From Lactarius indigo (lineage: Eukaryota > Basidiomycota > Agaricomycetes > Russulales > Russulaceae): a stretch of 64,000 nucleotides of DNA. The notes beneath the pieces are model-generated. The model saw nothing but the letters and a program-made list of their open reading frames with translations, did no database searches and was not told where the DNA came from. The stretch's first letter is position 1, and every line of letters starts with the position of its first letter. Made by a program: the position numbers and the translations under genes. Of the stretch, positions 35,308 through 48,510 are shown one piece after another. Location: NCBI GenBank assembly GCA_025766275.1, contig JAFKAC010000009.1:1116001-1180000 (forward strand), written 5' to 3'.

Positions 35308-38012
35308 ATGACACACTCTCCCATACCAGACGACTCCCACAATAATCCCGAAAACTCCTCCCCGTCAGACTTTCAGTCCTCCGTAGAGACTTCCCCAGCG
35401 ATCATCCCTCTCTCCGAACCCGCCGCGTCAGACGGTGGTCACTCCCCCTCACCCACGTCCACCCGGCCGTCGTTCCAACACCGACACTCACTAGACCCTC
35501 AGAAGTCCGTCTCCGCTGCTGGGAGGGGAGGCTGCTGGTGCGTGTCGTCCCATAGTCTTTACATCATTAGCGCGTTTGTGACTAAGTCTCTGATGGTCTT
35601 TTTTCTCCATTAGGACGTGCCGTCTACGACGAAAAGTATGTGCTCATCGTTAGCGCGTCACTGCGCCTTGCATATGCTGATTGCTAACTCACCGGTCCGC
35701 TTTTCCCGCCCGCCCTTCCTTCGTCCCTTACTCGCTTCGTCCCAATTGCGCCACGATCGGCTCTCCCCCTCGCCAATCCCCCCCACTTCTTCTCCTCCGT
35801 TCTTCCTCCCACCGCATCCCTTTATCCTTTTCCTGCATTTTAGAAATGCGATGAGCAGCGCGAAGAAGGCGACTCGTGCCGTACGTGCCGACGTCTGCAA
35901 CTCAACTGCCTAGGCTGGGGCCCACGGCGACCAGACTGGATGCGGGTGCGTTTTTCACGATCGCCGACCTCCCGGTTAGCCCGATGGATTACCATGGCTG
36001 ACTCATCGTCGGCACTAAATGTACAGGATAAGGAAGCGGTTCAAAATTACAAGATGGAGATTAAGACTCACTTATTGCGGCTGGGGCTCATTCGAGGGCA
36101 GCCACGTACCTCTCTCTCCGCTGGCTCGTCCAGTCAGACTAGTATTGTAGGAAAAGCGAGCGTCGGTGGCACAACTACGAGTCGAGCTGGCAGCGAACGC
36201 GGGTCGTTCTCGTTCCCATTTGATGACCCCCAACAATTCGAATTTTCCTTCCCTTCAGGCATGCCATCCATCCCAGGTAAGGAAGGATTAATGATCATTT
36301 AGTCTGAATTCGCTTACCTGACATTTCACCCGCGACGTAACAGGCAATGCGCCCATCCCGTCCCCATCGGTTGCTTCCTCTCCCTTCTCCGATACTTGGG
36401 TACAGGGCGACTTATACGAGCTCTCCAATATTCTGGTACCCCCTACCTCGCCGGGTCTCCCGGGTGCAGCCGATGGCGGCGGGCCGCCGTGCTTGCCGCC
36501 AGAGAACTTTAGTAACATCCCAGGAGCAGGCGCGGGTTTCCAGTGGGCGATGCAGCCTGTAGGACTTACGGATCAAGATGCAGCAGTAAAACGCGAGCAC
36601 ATCTCGTATTATTTCAACCATGTGCGCGGTTTGCAGTTTTTATTCACATGCAAGGTTGCCCTAGGCGCTATACAAGCCGTGAGTGCCTACCCATATTTAA
36701 ACTCTGTTTTCCCTGACGTCAAATGAACCCAGATCGTTACGCGCGACCCGATGGGTGCGGGTGCATTGTCAGACGCTCTGTGTGCAATTGCAAGTAGGCA
36801 GTATGCAAAGGCGCAGCGCCGGGCATCATTACCTGATACCAATACCCATATCATGGATGAGACCCAGTCACAGCTTTTCTTCAACCAAGGAACGTACCAG
36901 CTTGATGCCGCCCGTCGTCAAGGCCGATGTACGCAGGCAGAAGCGATGGCGGCGATCCATCTGATCAGCTACTCACTCGCAGTGCGAGGGGGTGCAGTCG
37001 CGGGTGTAAATGCAAGCGTAGGAGGAACCGAATGGACGCCGATGCTCGAACTGGCGTGCGATTGGTTGGCCCAGACGGGAATGCATGTGGACGAAAATCC
37101 CCGCCTATTCATCATAAACATGCCGCTTCCGGCAGCGTATGCCGCAAAAGTTATCATGGTTTGTACCGTTCTCTAGCGTTTCTGAACAGCGAGTTGATTG
37201 CCTTCAACAGTGCATGGACATTTTCATGGGGGTGACGCTACAGCAGCCCCCGCGGCTTCTCGCGCTGTACCGTAGGTTGTTGACCGGTACCGGGACGTCA
37301 AGCCACATTTGGAGCGGTTCGCAAGGTAGCAATACACCAGAATGGGAGCTTCACATTCCTCTGTTAGTGGGCTGCACGGAGCAGGTACTGCTCGCATTTG
37401 CCGAGATCGCCGCGCTCGCACATTGGAAAGCTCATGAGGCGCGCGACGGCAAGCTCTCTGCGCGCGAGCTGATCATGCGAGGCAATGCGATCGAGCGTGG
37501 GATCAGGCAGACTGTGCTCGACCCGATGGCATTCGAAGGAAACCGCGTGGTGCCGGTTAACGAAGACACGTGCCGACGCATCCTAGCCACGATTATGCAA
37601 GAGGCGGCACTTTTATACCTCAATACGGTACTGAGCGGGAACAACCCAGGTGAGCGCTGATGTGGAACCTAGTTCGCAGGAGTGATTCTGATGGGCGTTC
37701 ACAATAGGTGTACCTGAAATTCAAAGTTCGGTGAACCACATCCTGAACTTGCTCCGGCACCTACCTCTAGGGAAGCTCGACCTTGGGTTAGTTCTACCCC
37801 TCGCATTCGCGGGGTTCATGGCCGATGCCCCGGCAGCACGCGATGTGATCCATAAGCGCCTTCAGCATATTGCCTCCGTGTACGGGAGTGCAAACGTTCG
37901 GCAGATCGAAGGTGTGTTGGTGCAAGTTTGGGCGCGGAGAGACGCTGGACAAAGAGAAGTTCAATGGCGCGAAGTAATGCAAGAGCGAGGACTTACCCTT
38001 CTCATGATATGA
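35308..38012 (+). CDS. Zn(II)2Cys6 fungal transcription factor, copy 2
   Basis: Predicted 702-aa paralogue of the factor at 30600. Eight exons close in phase: 35308-35537, 35614-35635, 35844-35945, 36027-36276, 36344-36678, 36733-37158, 37211-37649 and 37708-38012. The zinc cluster spans exons 1-3 (GCWTCRLRRK, KCDEQREEGDSCRTCRRLQLNC); exon 2 is only 22 nt. LGWGPRRPDWMR after the cluster corresponds to LGFGQKRPDWLK in copy 1. The helical domain (HISYYFNHVRGLQFL) and the ending (VWARRDAGQREVQWREVMQERGLTLLMI, trimmed motif) also match copy 1, so this is an old tandem duplication. Copy 2 has more introns, copy 1 has lost or never had them in its large last exon. No frame problem was seen. Targets are unknown. 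Confidence 0.92.
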
Positions 38013-38742
38013 TTGTGTGGAGACGTGGCGAAGCGATGACTACAATATTACCATACCACGGACTGCCGCCCGCGGGCGCCCCTAATTGATCTGACGTGCA
38101 TGAACGACTAGTTTTATGTATTGTGGAGGGTTATTCCAAACTCGCTGACTTACTGTATCTTTTGCTCGATTTTATGTACGCTGCTTAGCTTAGATTCACA
38201 ATTGCAGCGACTTGTTTAGTGGACACATGGAAGCAAAAAACAAGAAAATGCTCGTGTATGCGGGGAATAAACATTGAATCTTGAGGAAGGGGCAGGTAAA
38301 GGAGAGGGGGTAGTGGAGAAGGATTGGGGGAGAGTAGAGAAGAAGGGCCATGATGCGGTTGTTGCTATATACCGATCGACCGGGATATGCTTCTCCCCTG
38401 TTATTGGTCACTTATAGGCCACGTGAGCGAGCGCGGGCGCTGCCAACTGTCCGCGGAAACTCGGGCGTCGACAGCGCCCAAGAACGACAGAGGAAGGTGC
38501 CTTGTAAAAGAAGGTATTCTGACTGTGGGCGGGGTGTCTTGAAGGGGGGACTACTGCGTGGGCGCGGGATGGGCGCGAGCACGGGCGCGGTGATGACCCA
38601 TTGCAATTTCGGCCCAAGTCGGCAGTAAGAGTCCTCGGCTTTCGGCCTTATCCTCGCCCGCGGTCACGTGTGGATCACGTGTACAAACACGAACCGCGTA
38701 CTGACAAGCCGCGTTCGAGTTGTTCATTCTTTCATCCATACA
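38013..38742. other. intergenic region
   Basis: Holds the 3' end of transcription factor copy 2 and the promoter of the GBD/FH3 gene. No gene recognised. Confidence 0.45.
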
Positions 38743-40864
38743 ATGTTCAAGGGTATTCTTCCCCCGCGACGTGTCCCAACTCCAGAATTTACCATTGTGA
38801 GCCCACTGGTAGAGAATGGAAAGGAGAATCTTCCGACTTCTCCTGCACTACACCCCGAGGCTTCGCAGAATGGCAAGGTTGCAGCTACTGCGAAATCGGG
38901 CAAGGCTCCAGCCGCCGCTCAGGACAAACCAAAGCGAAAGAAGGGAGGAGACGTCCCTCCTCACACAGCGCCAATTGCAAATACCACAGATCGTGAATTC
39001 GACCGTCTTCTGGTTCGTGCTATTGCGGTTCATGTCTCCTACAGTTTGCTCACGTGTTGGGTTTCGTAGGATGACCTCCAAATTCCATCCACACTTCGCC
39101 CGAAGCTGGCTGGCATGGAGCCGTCCGTCAAGGCAGCAATGTTGAAGTCGTCTCAGGTCATCGTACCCAGCGCCGCACCGGGCACCTCGCGTAGTCTCCG
39201 GCGTGTGCAAAGCGGCAGCTCCCTCGATATCGAGTCGCCCCGCAAGGGTGCTATCTCCGATTATTATCCTTCTCCTGCTCAGGCTGTTCAGAGCGCCGCC
39301 GCTCTACAACATTCCCGCGGCGTTTCGGTTGATGTAGCTCGCCCAAAGTCGCGCACGGGCTTTACCGATGCGAGGGACGGAAAGGGCGCCGCGCAGAAGA
39401 CGCTCTCGCCCGTGCAGTTCGTCAGCGTGCTGACTGGCAAGTCTAGCCTCGAACTCGAAGTTGACGTCGTAAAGAAACTCCGCCTGCTTCTCCGGAACGA
39501 AGCGGCTAGGTGAGAGCGGCGAATGCTGCTGCTTCTTCTATCGGGCGCTGATGAGTGGCGCTATCGGCGCTGCAATGCAGTTGGTCACAGGACTTCTTAA
39601 AAGCGGGTGGCTACTCGGCCTTGCTCACTCGACTCAACGAGCTACTTGAAGTCGAATGGCGGTCAGTCTGGCCCCTTTATGATCCTTCCAACTTTTTTTT
39701 TGAACACTTGGCCGTAGTGAGGAACAACACGACGATAAGCTCTTGCACGAGATTCTCCGATGCTTGAAGGCGTTGTCCACCTCCGAAATTGGATGCTTTG
39801 CACTACGCAGCTCCTGCCCAACTCCCTTTGCGCAACTCATATCCCTTCTTTATTCCGACAAAAAGCCAGGGGATGTTGCGACGCGGCAGCTCATCGTCGA
39901 TCTTCTTATGATCCTGTTCGAACTGTACCCACCATCGTCTCTTCCTTCCATCGGATCAGTCCCACCGCGGACGGAAGTCTGGGAGACTACCCCTCGTAGT
40001 ACGATCACGCTTCCACATCCGCACCGGACCCTGTATTCTCTCCTTCGCACCCTCTTGCTGACTCCCGCGCCACGAGCGGCCGAAGCCCCAGAAGTTCCGC
40101 TTTCGCCGCACGAATTCATCGACGCCTTGCATCGCCCTCGTATTTACAAGGCGTACCTGCAGGAATTCTCTGACACCTGTCGCGATTATTTTTGGATCTT
40201 CTGCCACCCAAATAACACCATATGGGTTCTAGCCGATACCGACGAGGCACGCGTCGAAAAGCCCCGAGCGCCGGGCGGTATGACTGGCGGCGTCGAATAT
40301 GAAGCAATGTCCTACCTGGTACGTCATCCGATACCTCGGAAGGCACGAGGGCTAAACTGGTGCGCCGCAGACGACGCACTTCCGCTTGTTGAATGCGTTT
40401 GCTAAGGCTGCTTATGATCTCAACTTGCCAAATGAACACGAGCTGTCTGCTCACAGACTCCACGCGGACCTCTTCCTCTCTGGCTTCGAGCGGATCCTCC
40501 TGGTACCTTTCTTTCTTTCCCCCCCTTTTTTTATTACTTCTTTGACGTCATTCGTCCCACTCATGGTGTACCCTTAAAAAAAAATGTAGATCGCACGCAA
40601 GGCATCAACGACATATTACCCGACCCTGCACCTCGAGATTGCGCGCTACGTTGCACTCGCAGGTCAGGTAAGATACGAGCTTCCGTGGACTGTGTCACGC
40701 CTCATCGGTCCACCGCCCGCACCACTGGCCCGTAGCATCAAGACGACCACACCATCACACTCTCAACAGCCAGCCAGGGCTGTACCCATGCTGCCGTCTC
40801 CGCGGCGCGCGGAGCCACTGAAACTCGATTAGAAACCACGCAAAGGGCTCTCGCACGTTTGTAG
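38743..40864 (+). CDS. stand-alone formin-type GBD/FH3 (armadillo-like) protein
   Basis: Predicted 576-aa protein with the Rho-GTPase-binding/FH3 region of diaphanous formins but no FH1 or FH2 actin-nucleating domain. Seven exons close in phase: 38743-39012, 39070-39509, 39581-39661, 39718-40318, 40371-40502, 40590-40667 and 40736-40864. A basic, disordered N terminus contains DDLQIPSTLRPKLAGMEPSVK. The armadillo-like part then runs SWSQDFLKAGGYSALLTRLNELLEVEWR, EILRCLKALSTSEIGCFAL and RQLIVDLLMILFELYP (quoted in short pieces), and a final helical stretch ends ETRLETTQRALARL. I chose splicing at 40668-40735 because GTAAGA and CGTAG are good sites and give a natural helical end; reading through would stop near 40832. 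The 7.6 kb downstream contains no FH2 remnant. It could regulate formins or polarity GTPases; this is inference. Confidence 0.85.
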
Positions 40865-43800
40865 TTGCAAATCGAGCTGTGCTCGGAGCAAACTGGTGCG
40901 CAGTTTCGGCTCGGTGACCAAGAGGGGGAGGGGATGAAGGTTTCGCAGCATCACCCCTTCTGACATGATGGATGGGTTTGATGATCTCCGGCCTGGTGCT
41001 CGACTATGGTCATATTTGCTGCCTCCTTGAGCTATTTTTTCTCTTCGTTGTTCGTGCTTTCTGTCTCAAACCATTGGCCTTTTGATGCTGATCCATCGCT
41101 AACAAAACAACAAACATTGTTCCCGAATCGTGTAAAGTGTGTGTATCTGTGGAAACTACGTAGATAGATGAGGTGACGATAAATTGGGGGATGGTCGTGC
41201 CTATCCGAAGCGGCCTCGTGTGAATTCTAGTCCAGGACCATCACAAATTAGCATAACGGTTTACACTGGATTGGTGCTGTACTGGTGTAATTTGTTGCCC
41301 GATAATGGAAGTCGAAAGCCGAGAACCCAGCCAAGTTAGCGCGCGTCTAACTTAAACGCGCAATGGCCTGTGAGAGAACCTTTATCGATGCCGTGGCTCT
41401 CGGCGGACACCTTTCACCTTTCCTAGGGAGGATCCGGCCGGGGGAATAAAAACGTGACACAACCCTCTCAGGGAGCAATGTAAGGATCATGCACCGATTT
41501 AAACCGTGAATTGAGACAAGTGACATGTTGGTGATAGTAAGTTACGCTGTAGTGCGTAGTGGACGTAACTTACTTGCAACTGGCAGTACAGTAGGCCACA
41601 TCAATCACCCATGTGGCCTCACGGCACCAGACCCCTCCTCTCTGATACGCGACAACTCTGCTCTGGACTCGTGATGATGACATATATGGTGCCTTCACAG
41701 GGCGCAACAGCGCCGCCTCCGTCGTCCTATTAACGAGTCACAGCAAGTCCCATCAGTTGATGCGACTGCGGGGCTATGCACCGCGTGGATTCCGCTACGG
41801 TACAGTTAAACTAGGTAGGAAACAAAAGGACAGATACAGTAAAGTCTGACAACCCTGCAGGATGAGGTGACATTTTGGGCCCCGCACACCGGTGCGGGCC
41901 GCGAGTAGCTTTGCTACTGTGGTAAGCGCAGCTAACTAAACCAGACATGGCAGGGCAGGATCAACCAAGCGGCTAGACTGGAAATGCGCGCTAAAGCAGC
42001 TCGCTGGGGGGCGAGCGAACTTGGACCACACGCGGACACCGAACCGCGCATGTGTTTGTGTTTTGTGCTGTATCCAACAACAACAGCACACGGTGCACGA
42101 CCCCCAATCATATTTTTATTTTGAGTTTACTATATCACTTGTTTCCCGTTAATGCGGTACTGTTCGGTAACTCCGCAGATCTGCCTAGATTTCTGCAGCA
42201 ACCAGCTCATCGGACCGAGCAGCAACATGAGACCGGGGTTCTCCGTCTTCATCCTATTCTTGATCCTATTATTACGGTAGGAAAAAAAAACAAAGTTGGT
42301 TGGTAGTGTGAGAGAAATCGTGTGAAAAACGAACAAAGCGGCCGCCGCTAGACACAAACCTTGGCACTGCTAACTGGTACCTTTTGCCCTTTCCATAGCC
42401 AAGCGGCCCTTGTGAGGGGGATAAAGGGAGGGGGGGGAGTGAGATGAGATGATAAGACATTGTGTCACGGTGAATGCCTCGAAGCTAGGTGATCGAGGGC
42501 TAGAGTGGATGGAATGAAGGGGTCACGGTGGTGTCAAGCTATAATTGGATGGAAAAGGCTTTATTTTTTTTTTCTTGTGTGAAGTGGAGATATTGATCTG
42601 AACCTTAGGTCCCTAGTATATATGCCGTAGTAAAACAAACAGCTTGTTCGTATACCACTTGGGGCATAAACTGCCGCCAGAGGCGCTAGAGAAGCGTCAG
42701 GGCTCAGCTTGGGGCTCAGACGTGTGCGTGGCCCAAGGGCAAAGGCTGACTAGCGCCGACTAGTGGGCTGAGCACGGCACGCCCCGTAATGATATAACGT
42801 GATTAAAGAAGAGGATCAAGCGCAGGGCTCGGAGCGAACTACGGGGCAATCCTGGAAAACGGGTTCGAATTCGTAATGTTGCGGTGTACCGCACCATCAC
42901 GATTCACAATCTCTTACTTAACTTACAGGTTGCGGACCAGTCATGTTGTGTTGTTGTGAGTCATGCATAGCAACCGTGACACCACCAACACCGACGTCTA
43001 TTTCTTGTTTTCCCATCATCTCCGAGTCCGAATCAAGCCATTTGAATGTTCCAGAGAGTTGGCGATTGGCGCATAGCATTAGAAATCACGGTCTGCCATG
43101 AAATCGATCAATACTGGGACTCGGATGCGTTCGGTCGCAACTATCGTACGAATACACAACGTGGATGAGTGCAACCTGTCTGTATCGTACATGCCGTTAC
43201 TCGACTGCCCACATCTGCCGCCCACACACATAAACAAATTGGCGTTGGCTTGTCATTTGTTCTCACAGGACACTAGTAAGCGCACGTCGACTTCGAGTGA
43301 TTCTCAACTCGTGTCTAGAGAGCAGACTACCGTGCGTATGGTCTTCTTTCTCGGACTTGCAACTTTGTTGTCACTAGCCTCACGAGAACAAACCCGTCGC
43401 CTGGGACAACTAAGTTAACCTTCGATGCCTCGTGTTCTTTCTAGTCATAAGCGCCGGTGCACACACGGAATGTTCACCACCTCCGGCCAGAGCACACCCC
43501 GGAAGTGACGACGTCGGAGAAAAGTGCACGATCCGCTCCGGGAGGTTCTAGCAGACCTTCTAACCTCTGTAAGGCGGGCTCAGGACGTAGCCAGGGTCAT
43601 AATATTGTGACGTCTTCTGGTCGCAGGCCCATGGGGGAGTACCTGTATGGTGGGGGGACAATAGCGGCACGCCGTCTTGTCCGACCACTTTTTCGCCCGA
43701 TCGCCCGCTTAAGTGTCTCGGGAGCTTCTGAACTGACGACCTGAGCTAGGTGGCATTTGCCCCAGTTCACTCGCACGACGTTATCTCATTAAGGATGTAT

Positions 43801-46800
43801 TTCCGTGAATGAGCCCGCATCTCGTACAAAACATGCTGCCAACGGGGTACATATCGTAGCTTCGATGTGAGGTGTTTGTGTTTAGCATTCGTATACTTTA
43901 AAATATCAGGCGCTACCGTGTGATAGTTTAGTTGTGGTAAAGTCATACCAGATGGTGAAGGCGTGTCAAAAGCGAGCTCGGTGCCCATGCTGATGCAGCA
44001 AGGCCTTGCGCAGTGGCGAACGTGTTAAAAACGTGCACGCATTCACAGGGGGAACGTGGCCAATAGCCACGAGGAGGATGGCTCGCAGATGGCAAAGCCG
44101 CGAACTTGAGAAAAGTCTAAGGCACTCCAACAGATGTTTGGAGGAGGTCGAGTACTGCGGGGCTCCGATAGCATCGTGACTTGATACTAAGGACCAGTTC
44201 TATGGGATTGTAGGGAGCTCGTGCGTGCATTAGACAGGGGGTAGGGGGGTGAGGGGAAAGGCGAGAGTAAGGGCCCTTCGGTGCGACACCTTGCTGGTCC
44301 ATCATGACACACATGGGGAATAGGAGTGTATTAAAGTTTGGGCGCGCAGGAAGAAGCACGAAATCAGGGTCGTGAGCGTATCGCTGCCGCACAAAGCGTC
44401 TTTGTGCCAGTTTTTGGGAGAGATGAGAGTACCAGTTCGGTTCGTAGCCGTGATTGTGGAGCTAGACGAAGTCCGAACGGTCAGTAAGATCAATACATAT
44501 CAAGAAGAACATTCCATGACAACGAGAAAGACAGGTGTCCCTCGTTTGAACGATCAAAACAAAGAGTTCAGGTTCAACACGCATCATCACGACCTTTCGG
44601 AGCGTTGGCAGTTGGGCTAGAATCGAAATTAATGAGCGCGGTCGGGGCCCTGATACGTGTTCTACGAAGGCTTTGGTGTCTCGGTGCAGATCAAACGGTT
44701 CGTCTCTAACCATTGATAGTAAGATCGTCGCTGGTACATGGACACACTGCTGTAAGAGGGTTATCAGAGACCTTGAAACCATGGTATCTGCGCCGGACAG
44801 GGGCCCAAGGAGAGCCCATCACCATATGGCCTTCCCAGATGTCTGCTTCATGCATCTAATCTCGGAGTTCGACTGGAAAGCACCGGTGGGGTCCTAGGAG
44901 CCCGCTTGTGCGAAGCGGGACGTTGTTATTCTGGAATTGGGACCTGCAGGTAGAGGCAGTGGTTTTGACTCAGGAAATCAGATGACAACGAGAAAAATGG
45001 AGGAAGTACACCCTGATGCTATGGGAAAGTGCCGTCAGATACAAGGTCTTTGCGCTGATTTTTACCCCGGATGCCAGTGACAGTGAGGGTCTAGCGAACC
45101 AGGTATTTCCAGGTGATTGTACAATTGCCTTTTTTGGTTCCTTGTGGCACTAGACGCCAATGATGCGTCGTGTGGCTTCTATGTGATCCTCACCAACTCG
45201 CATCTAATGTGCCTGTACTTTCCGGAATAGCTTAAACAGGGAAAAAAACACGGGAGCGGGGCAAATTATGCGACCCGCACCGACTGTAATTGAATAATTT
45301 TAGTTGCACAGCAGTCGGCCTGGGACAGTCGGCGTGTTGAGGAGACGCTTTGGCCGACGAAGACCAATCCATTGGCCCCCTGGAAGTCAACGGCACAGCC
45401 ACATCGCCGATGATTTTCCTTCGGCCCTTGTTCGAACGTTTAGTTCGGGATGACACCGTCTTGGACCCTGTGTGACTCCTTCCGGAGGTTCGAACCGATT
45501 TAGGGAATGGGCGCCTGCTATGCAACCCTGTATTGGCATAGTTCTGTGCATAGCACTCCTAAAACGGATATCCGGGGGCATAAGCAAGCGCCGACGCATA
45601 GAGGAACGTAAATGTACGTGCACATGCCAAACTGATGCAAGCGGAGAAGTACGTCTATGTATGTGTAGAACGGCCCTTCAAATCCTCCGCGCCTCCGCGG
45701 TGCTCGCTATCATCTACATCTGAAAATACCGGTGCGCCGTGCATACCAGACGAGGGCAGCTTGAAGAAGAGGCTGACCCGAGGTGCGGTATATTAACTTC
45801 CGGTGCTTCTCTGCTACGTATTTCCGAAGCTAAAAAAAAAAACGAGCGTGCCAGGTGCAAGCAAGACGCCGTGGTCGAACGATGGACCGAACTGCAAGCC
45901 AAATAGATCGACCGCGTTTACAGCTTGTAGTTTGCATACGTGTACCATACACCAGCAAGCGGGTATGGCAAAGGGTCTTACACAGCTGAAATGCGATTAC
46001 TGCGTACAGTTTACGTCCACCTCGGGCAGTAAAGCGAATGTGTCAATGGATAGGTGTCAACCTTTCGTTCTTACTCAGCTTATTCAGCTGAGGATTCGTC
46101 AATGATGGGGACGTGCGGCGCAAGGCATGGGGTGCATTCATATCCACGTCACCCTGAGAATAGGTTCCGAAGGGATTTCGAGTTGGACAGAAGAAGAGAA
46201 GAGGGTAGGCAGTGACGGCCAGGTTTCGGCGAGAAGCATTGTCAGACCGTATAAGGGTTTATACTGTTGGAGGGCAACTGCGGAGAATTTCGAAGTTGAG
46301 AAGATTCGGCACTTGGCGTTGAAGCTAAGAATTTTCGTGTAAGCCCGACGAAAGCAGTAGCCAAAAGTCGTGACTTCAAGGGGAGATAACAAGACCTATC
46401 GGAAACTGCAAGGGAGATCGGGAAAGCGGGAAGGCGGCTGTAAGGCGAAGAACGGTGACGCTTCAGGGTTTGCATCACTGCGAACGACTGAAACGATCGA
46501 TAAAGACGTCTCCCTGGGTAAGCCCGACCTGAATGGGATGAGAAGAAGGGAGATAGAGGTCCAACTGCAGCTGCCTGAGTGAGGAGAGAGGTTCACTCCT
46601 AATAGCCATTGAAAAAGTATCCACGTGACTAGGTTCCGGCTTCCAGGCTTCCCGGAGCCGGGTGCATCTTTCCCTTGAGATGCTCCCAGCTTGAGTAAAT
46701 CGAGAACACATCTACCTTTACACCATGGACCCCGAATGTGCAGCATAGCCACTGACTGTATCGCTGGATACGATGGCTTTACTCGGGCTACTGTCCGGGA

Positions 46801-48510
46801 CTTTGGCTTCTGGTTTGGTTCTCGTCTGAGAGTTGATAAGACGTGGAATCATATCTCTACTGATTTGCACAAAGCAGCGCTGCTCTTATTATGTCTGCGT
46901 TCACGTTAGACCCACAAATAGCTGGTCTATAGTCGTCCTGGTATAAGGGTGAAGTATTATCTCTGCGAGCGAAAGACATAGGGCTACAGGGCTTGAGCTA
47001 AACAAACAACCCTTAGCTCAAGCTGCTCAACAGTCCTTTGGTGCTTGCTAGCCGTCCTTTTTTTTTTTTTTCCTTAGGCTCTTGTTCAGTAAGGACCACC
47101 ACCAACGAGGCCCATTTATAGCCAATGGGTGGACTCGAAGCGAGCTTATCTTAGTCTCATGGAAAGCTGGTTGCAGCCCCATTCAGTTCGGAAGCTGATC
47201 GCACAGACATGATGATTTTTCATGTTTGGTTTTCTCTTCTGCGATCGTCGCCCGGTAGCAATGACTAGCTGCGTTGCCTAGGATCACTCAGAAGTTCTTG
47301 CATGTCAACTTTCCCCCTACGTCAATACTCTTTCGGGTTCAAGAAAACCCAAGAACGACAGATCCGCGGCAAGGCAATACCGGGACGGGAGACGGAATGA
47401 AGAAGTGGGAACCTTCGGCGAGATGAGGCAGGACAAAGCAAATAAATTCCTCGCTTCCGTCACGCAATTTCGCCGTAGCATAGCTCATCAGTGGTCATAG
47501 GACCTCCAGGTCAGACGCGAGCTGAATCAATCTTCCAACTATGTGCTGTACATATTCACTAGACGCGCACAGGGCACGATTTCTCAAGAAAGCGGACAAG
47601 CCGCACTACCCGATTGGTAGCAAAATGAAAGTGTGCGACGCTTCCCACTCAAATGCTCACGACATGTTCAGGATCGATGGGCCCTGCTCACCAACTGTTG
47701 AAAATTTGAAACCCGAAGTCAGTCCTACTCATACAAGAGCCCCCTCATCTCGCTCGCAGGATTTCATACGAGCCTCAGGCCTATTTGAGAGGCTCCAGTG
47801 GCCCTTCTGCGCCCTCTACCTGCCACGCATCCCCCACAGCCGCTTCACCATCTCCCCACCGCGCCTTCCTCTCAAAAACACCAACCCCAACTCGCTATTC
47901 CTTACAATTTACAAAGACCCATTCAAGACACAAAGGGGAACTGAACGGAAAGGCTGGGCGGGTCAATACAACGTCAGCACCAACTCTCCCCGAGTGAGGT
48001 GAGTAATTTGTCGCCAGACTTCGGCAAATACATCGAAATGCTAGACATGTGTCCTTTCTCTACCTTCACTTACGACTTCTCGTCCCCTTCCTCTCATATA
48101 CATGGCACTTCGCTTTTTTCTCACATAATTGGGCACCTGTGCCCATCTCTAGTGCAGTTCCCACCGCCCTCTTGCGTTATTCGTCCTATTCCCGCGAGCC
48201 GTTTGGCCTCCTGGCAATTTACCGCCTGCGTTTGTGTCTTCTCCCGTGAAAATAAGGGACGCCAGTGGTGGTGTTACGCGCGGGGCGTGCTCGATGGTCT
48301 TACAATCTGACATGCGATGCGTCGAAATGCTGCCAGGCTGAGGTACTGATGGAGTGCGGAAGGGTGGGCTAGGGTAGCAGAAGGAACGACATTTTCGTGA
48401 ATGAGCAGGCCAGGCAAGGGTGGCGTGCGGGGTTTTCACCACTGCTCATTACACTTCACATACGACTAGTATCTAATATCCACGTATTCAAACAAATACG
48501 ACAAACAACG
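40865..48510. other. 7.6-kb gene-poor island
   Basis: No gene I can support. Short open frames occur on both strands. A few minus-strand fragments near 44460-44780 and 46480-46710 (for example LAQLPTLRK, LSSLRQLQLDLYLPSS) look like pieces of a leucine-rich F-box-type protein, but they do not assemble into an exon chain. A perfect inverted repeat lies at 46991-47023. I see no terminal repeats, reverse transcriptase or transposase motifs. Confidence 0.5.
46991..47023. repeat. perfect 11-bp inverted repeat (hairpin)
   Basis: GCTTGAGCTAA (46991-47001) is followed by an 11-nt A/C-rich loop and its exact reverse complement TTAGCTCAAGC (47013-47023). The inner parts of the arms are AGCT-centred. 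A T-rich run follows at 47060-47071. It may be a terminator-like hairpin, a protein site or a relic of a transposon end. No gene adjoins it. Confidence 0.85.

Noticed and set aside
43640..43750. tRNA-like stretch on the minus strand (CTAGCTCAGGTCGTCAGTTC)
   Set aside because: The D-arm-like part is present, but no matching acceptor stem or TPsiC arm could be folded.
45480..45500. GGTTCGAACC resembling a tRNA B box
   Set aside because: No A box or cloverleaf is present at the required spacing.
44462..46752. minus-strand leucine-rich fragments resembling an F-box/LRR protein
   Set aside because: The fragments lie in different frames, with stops between them, and could not be joined by plausible introns.
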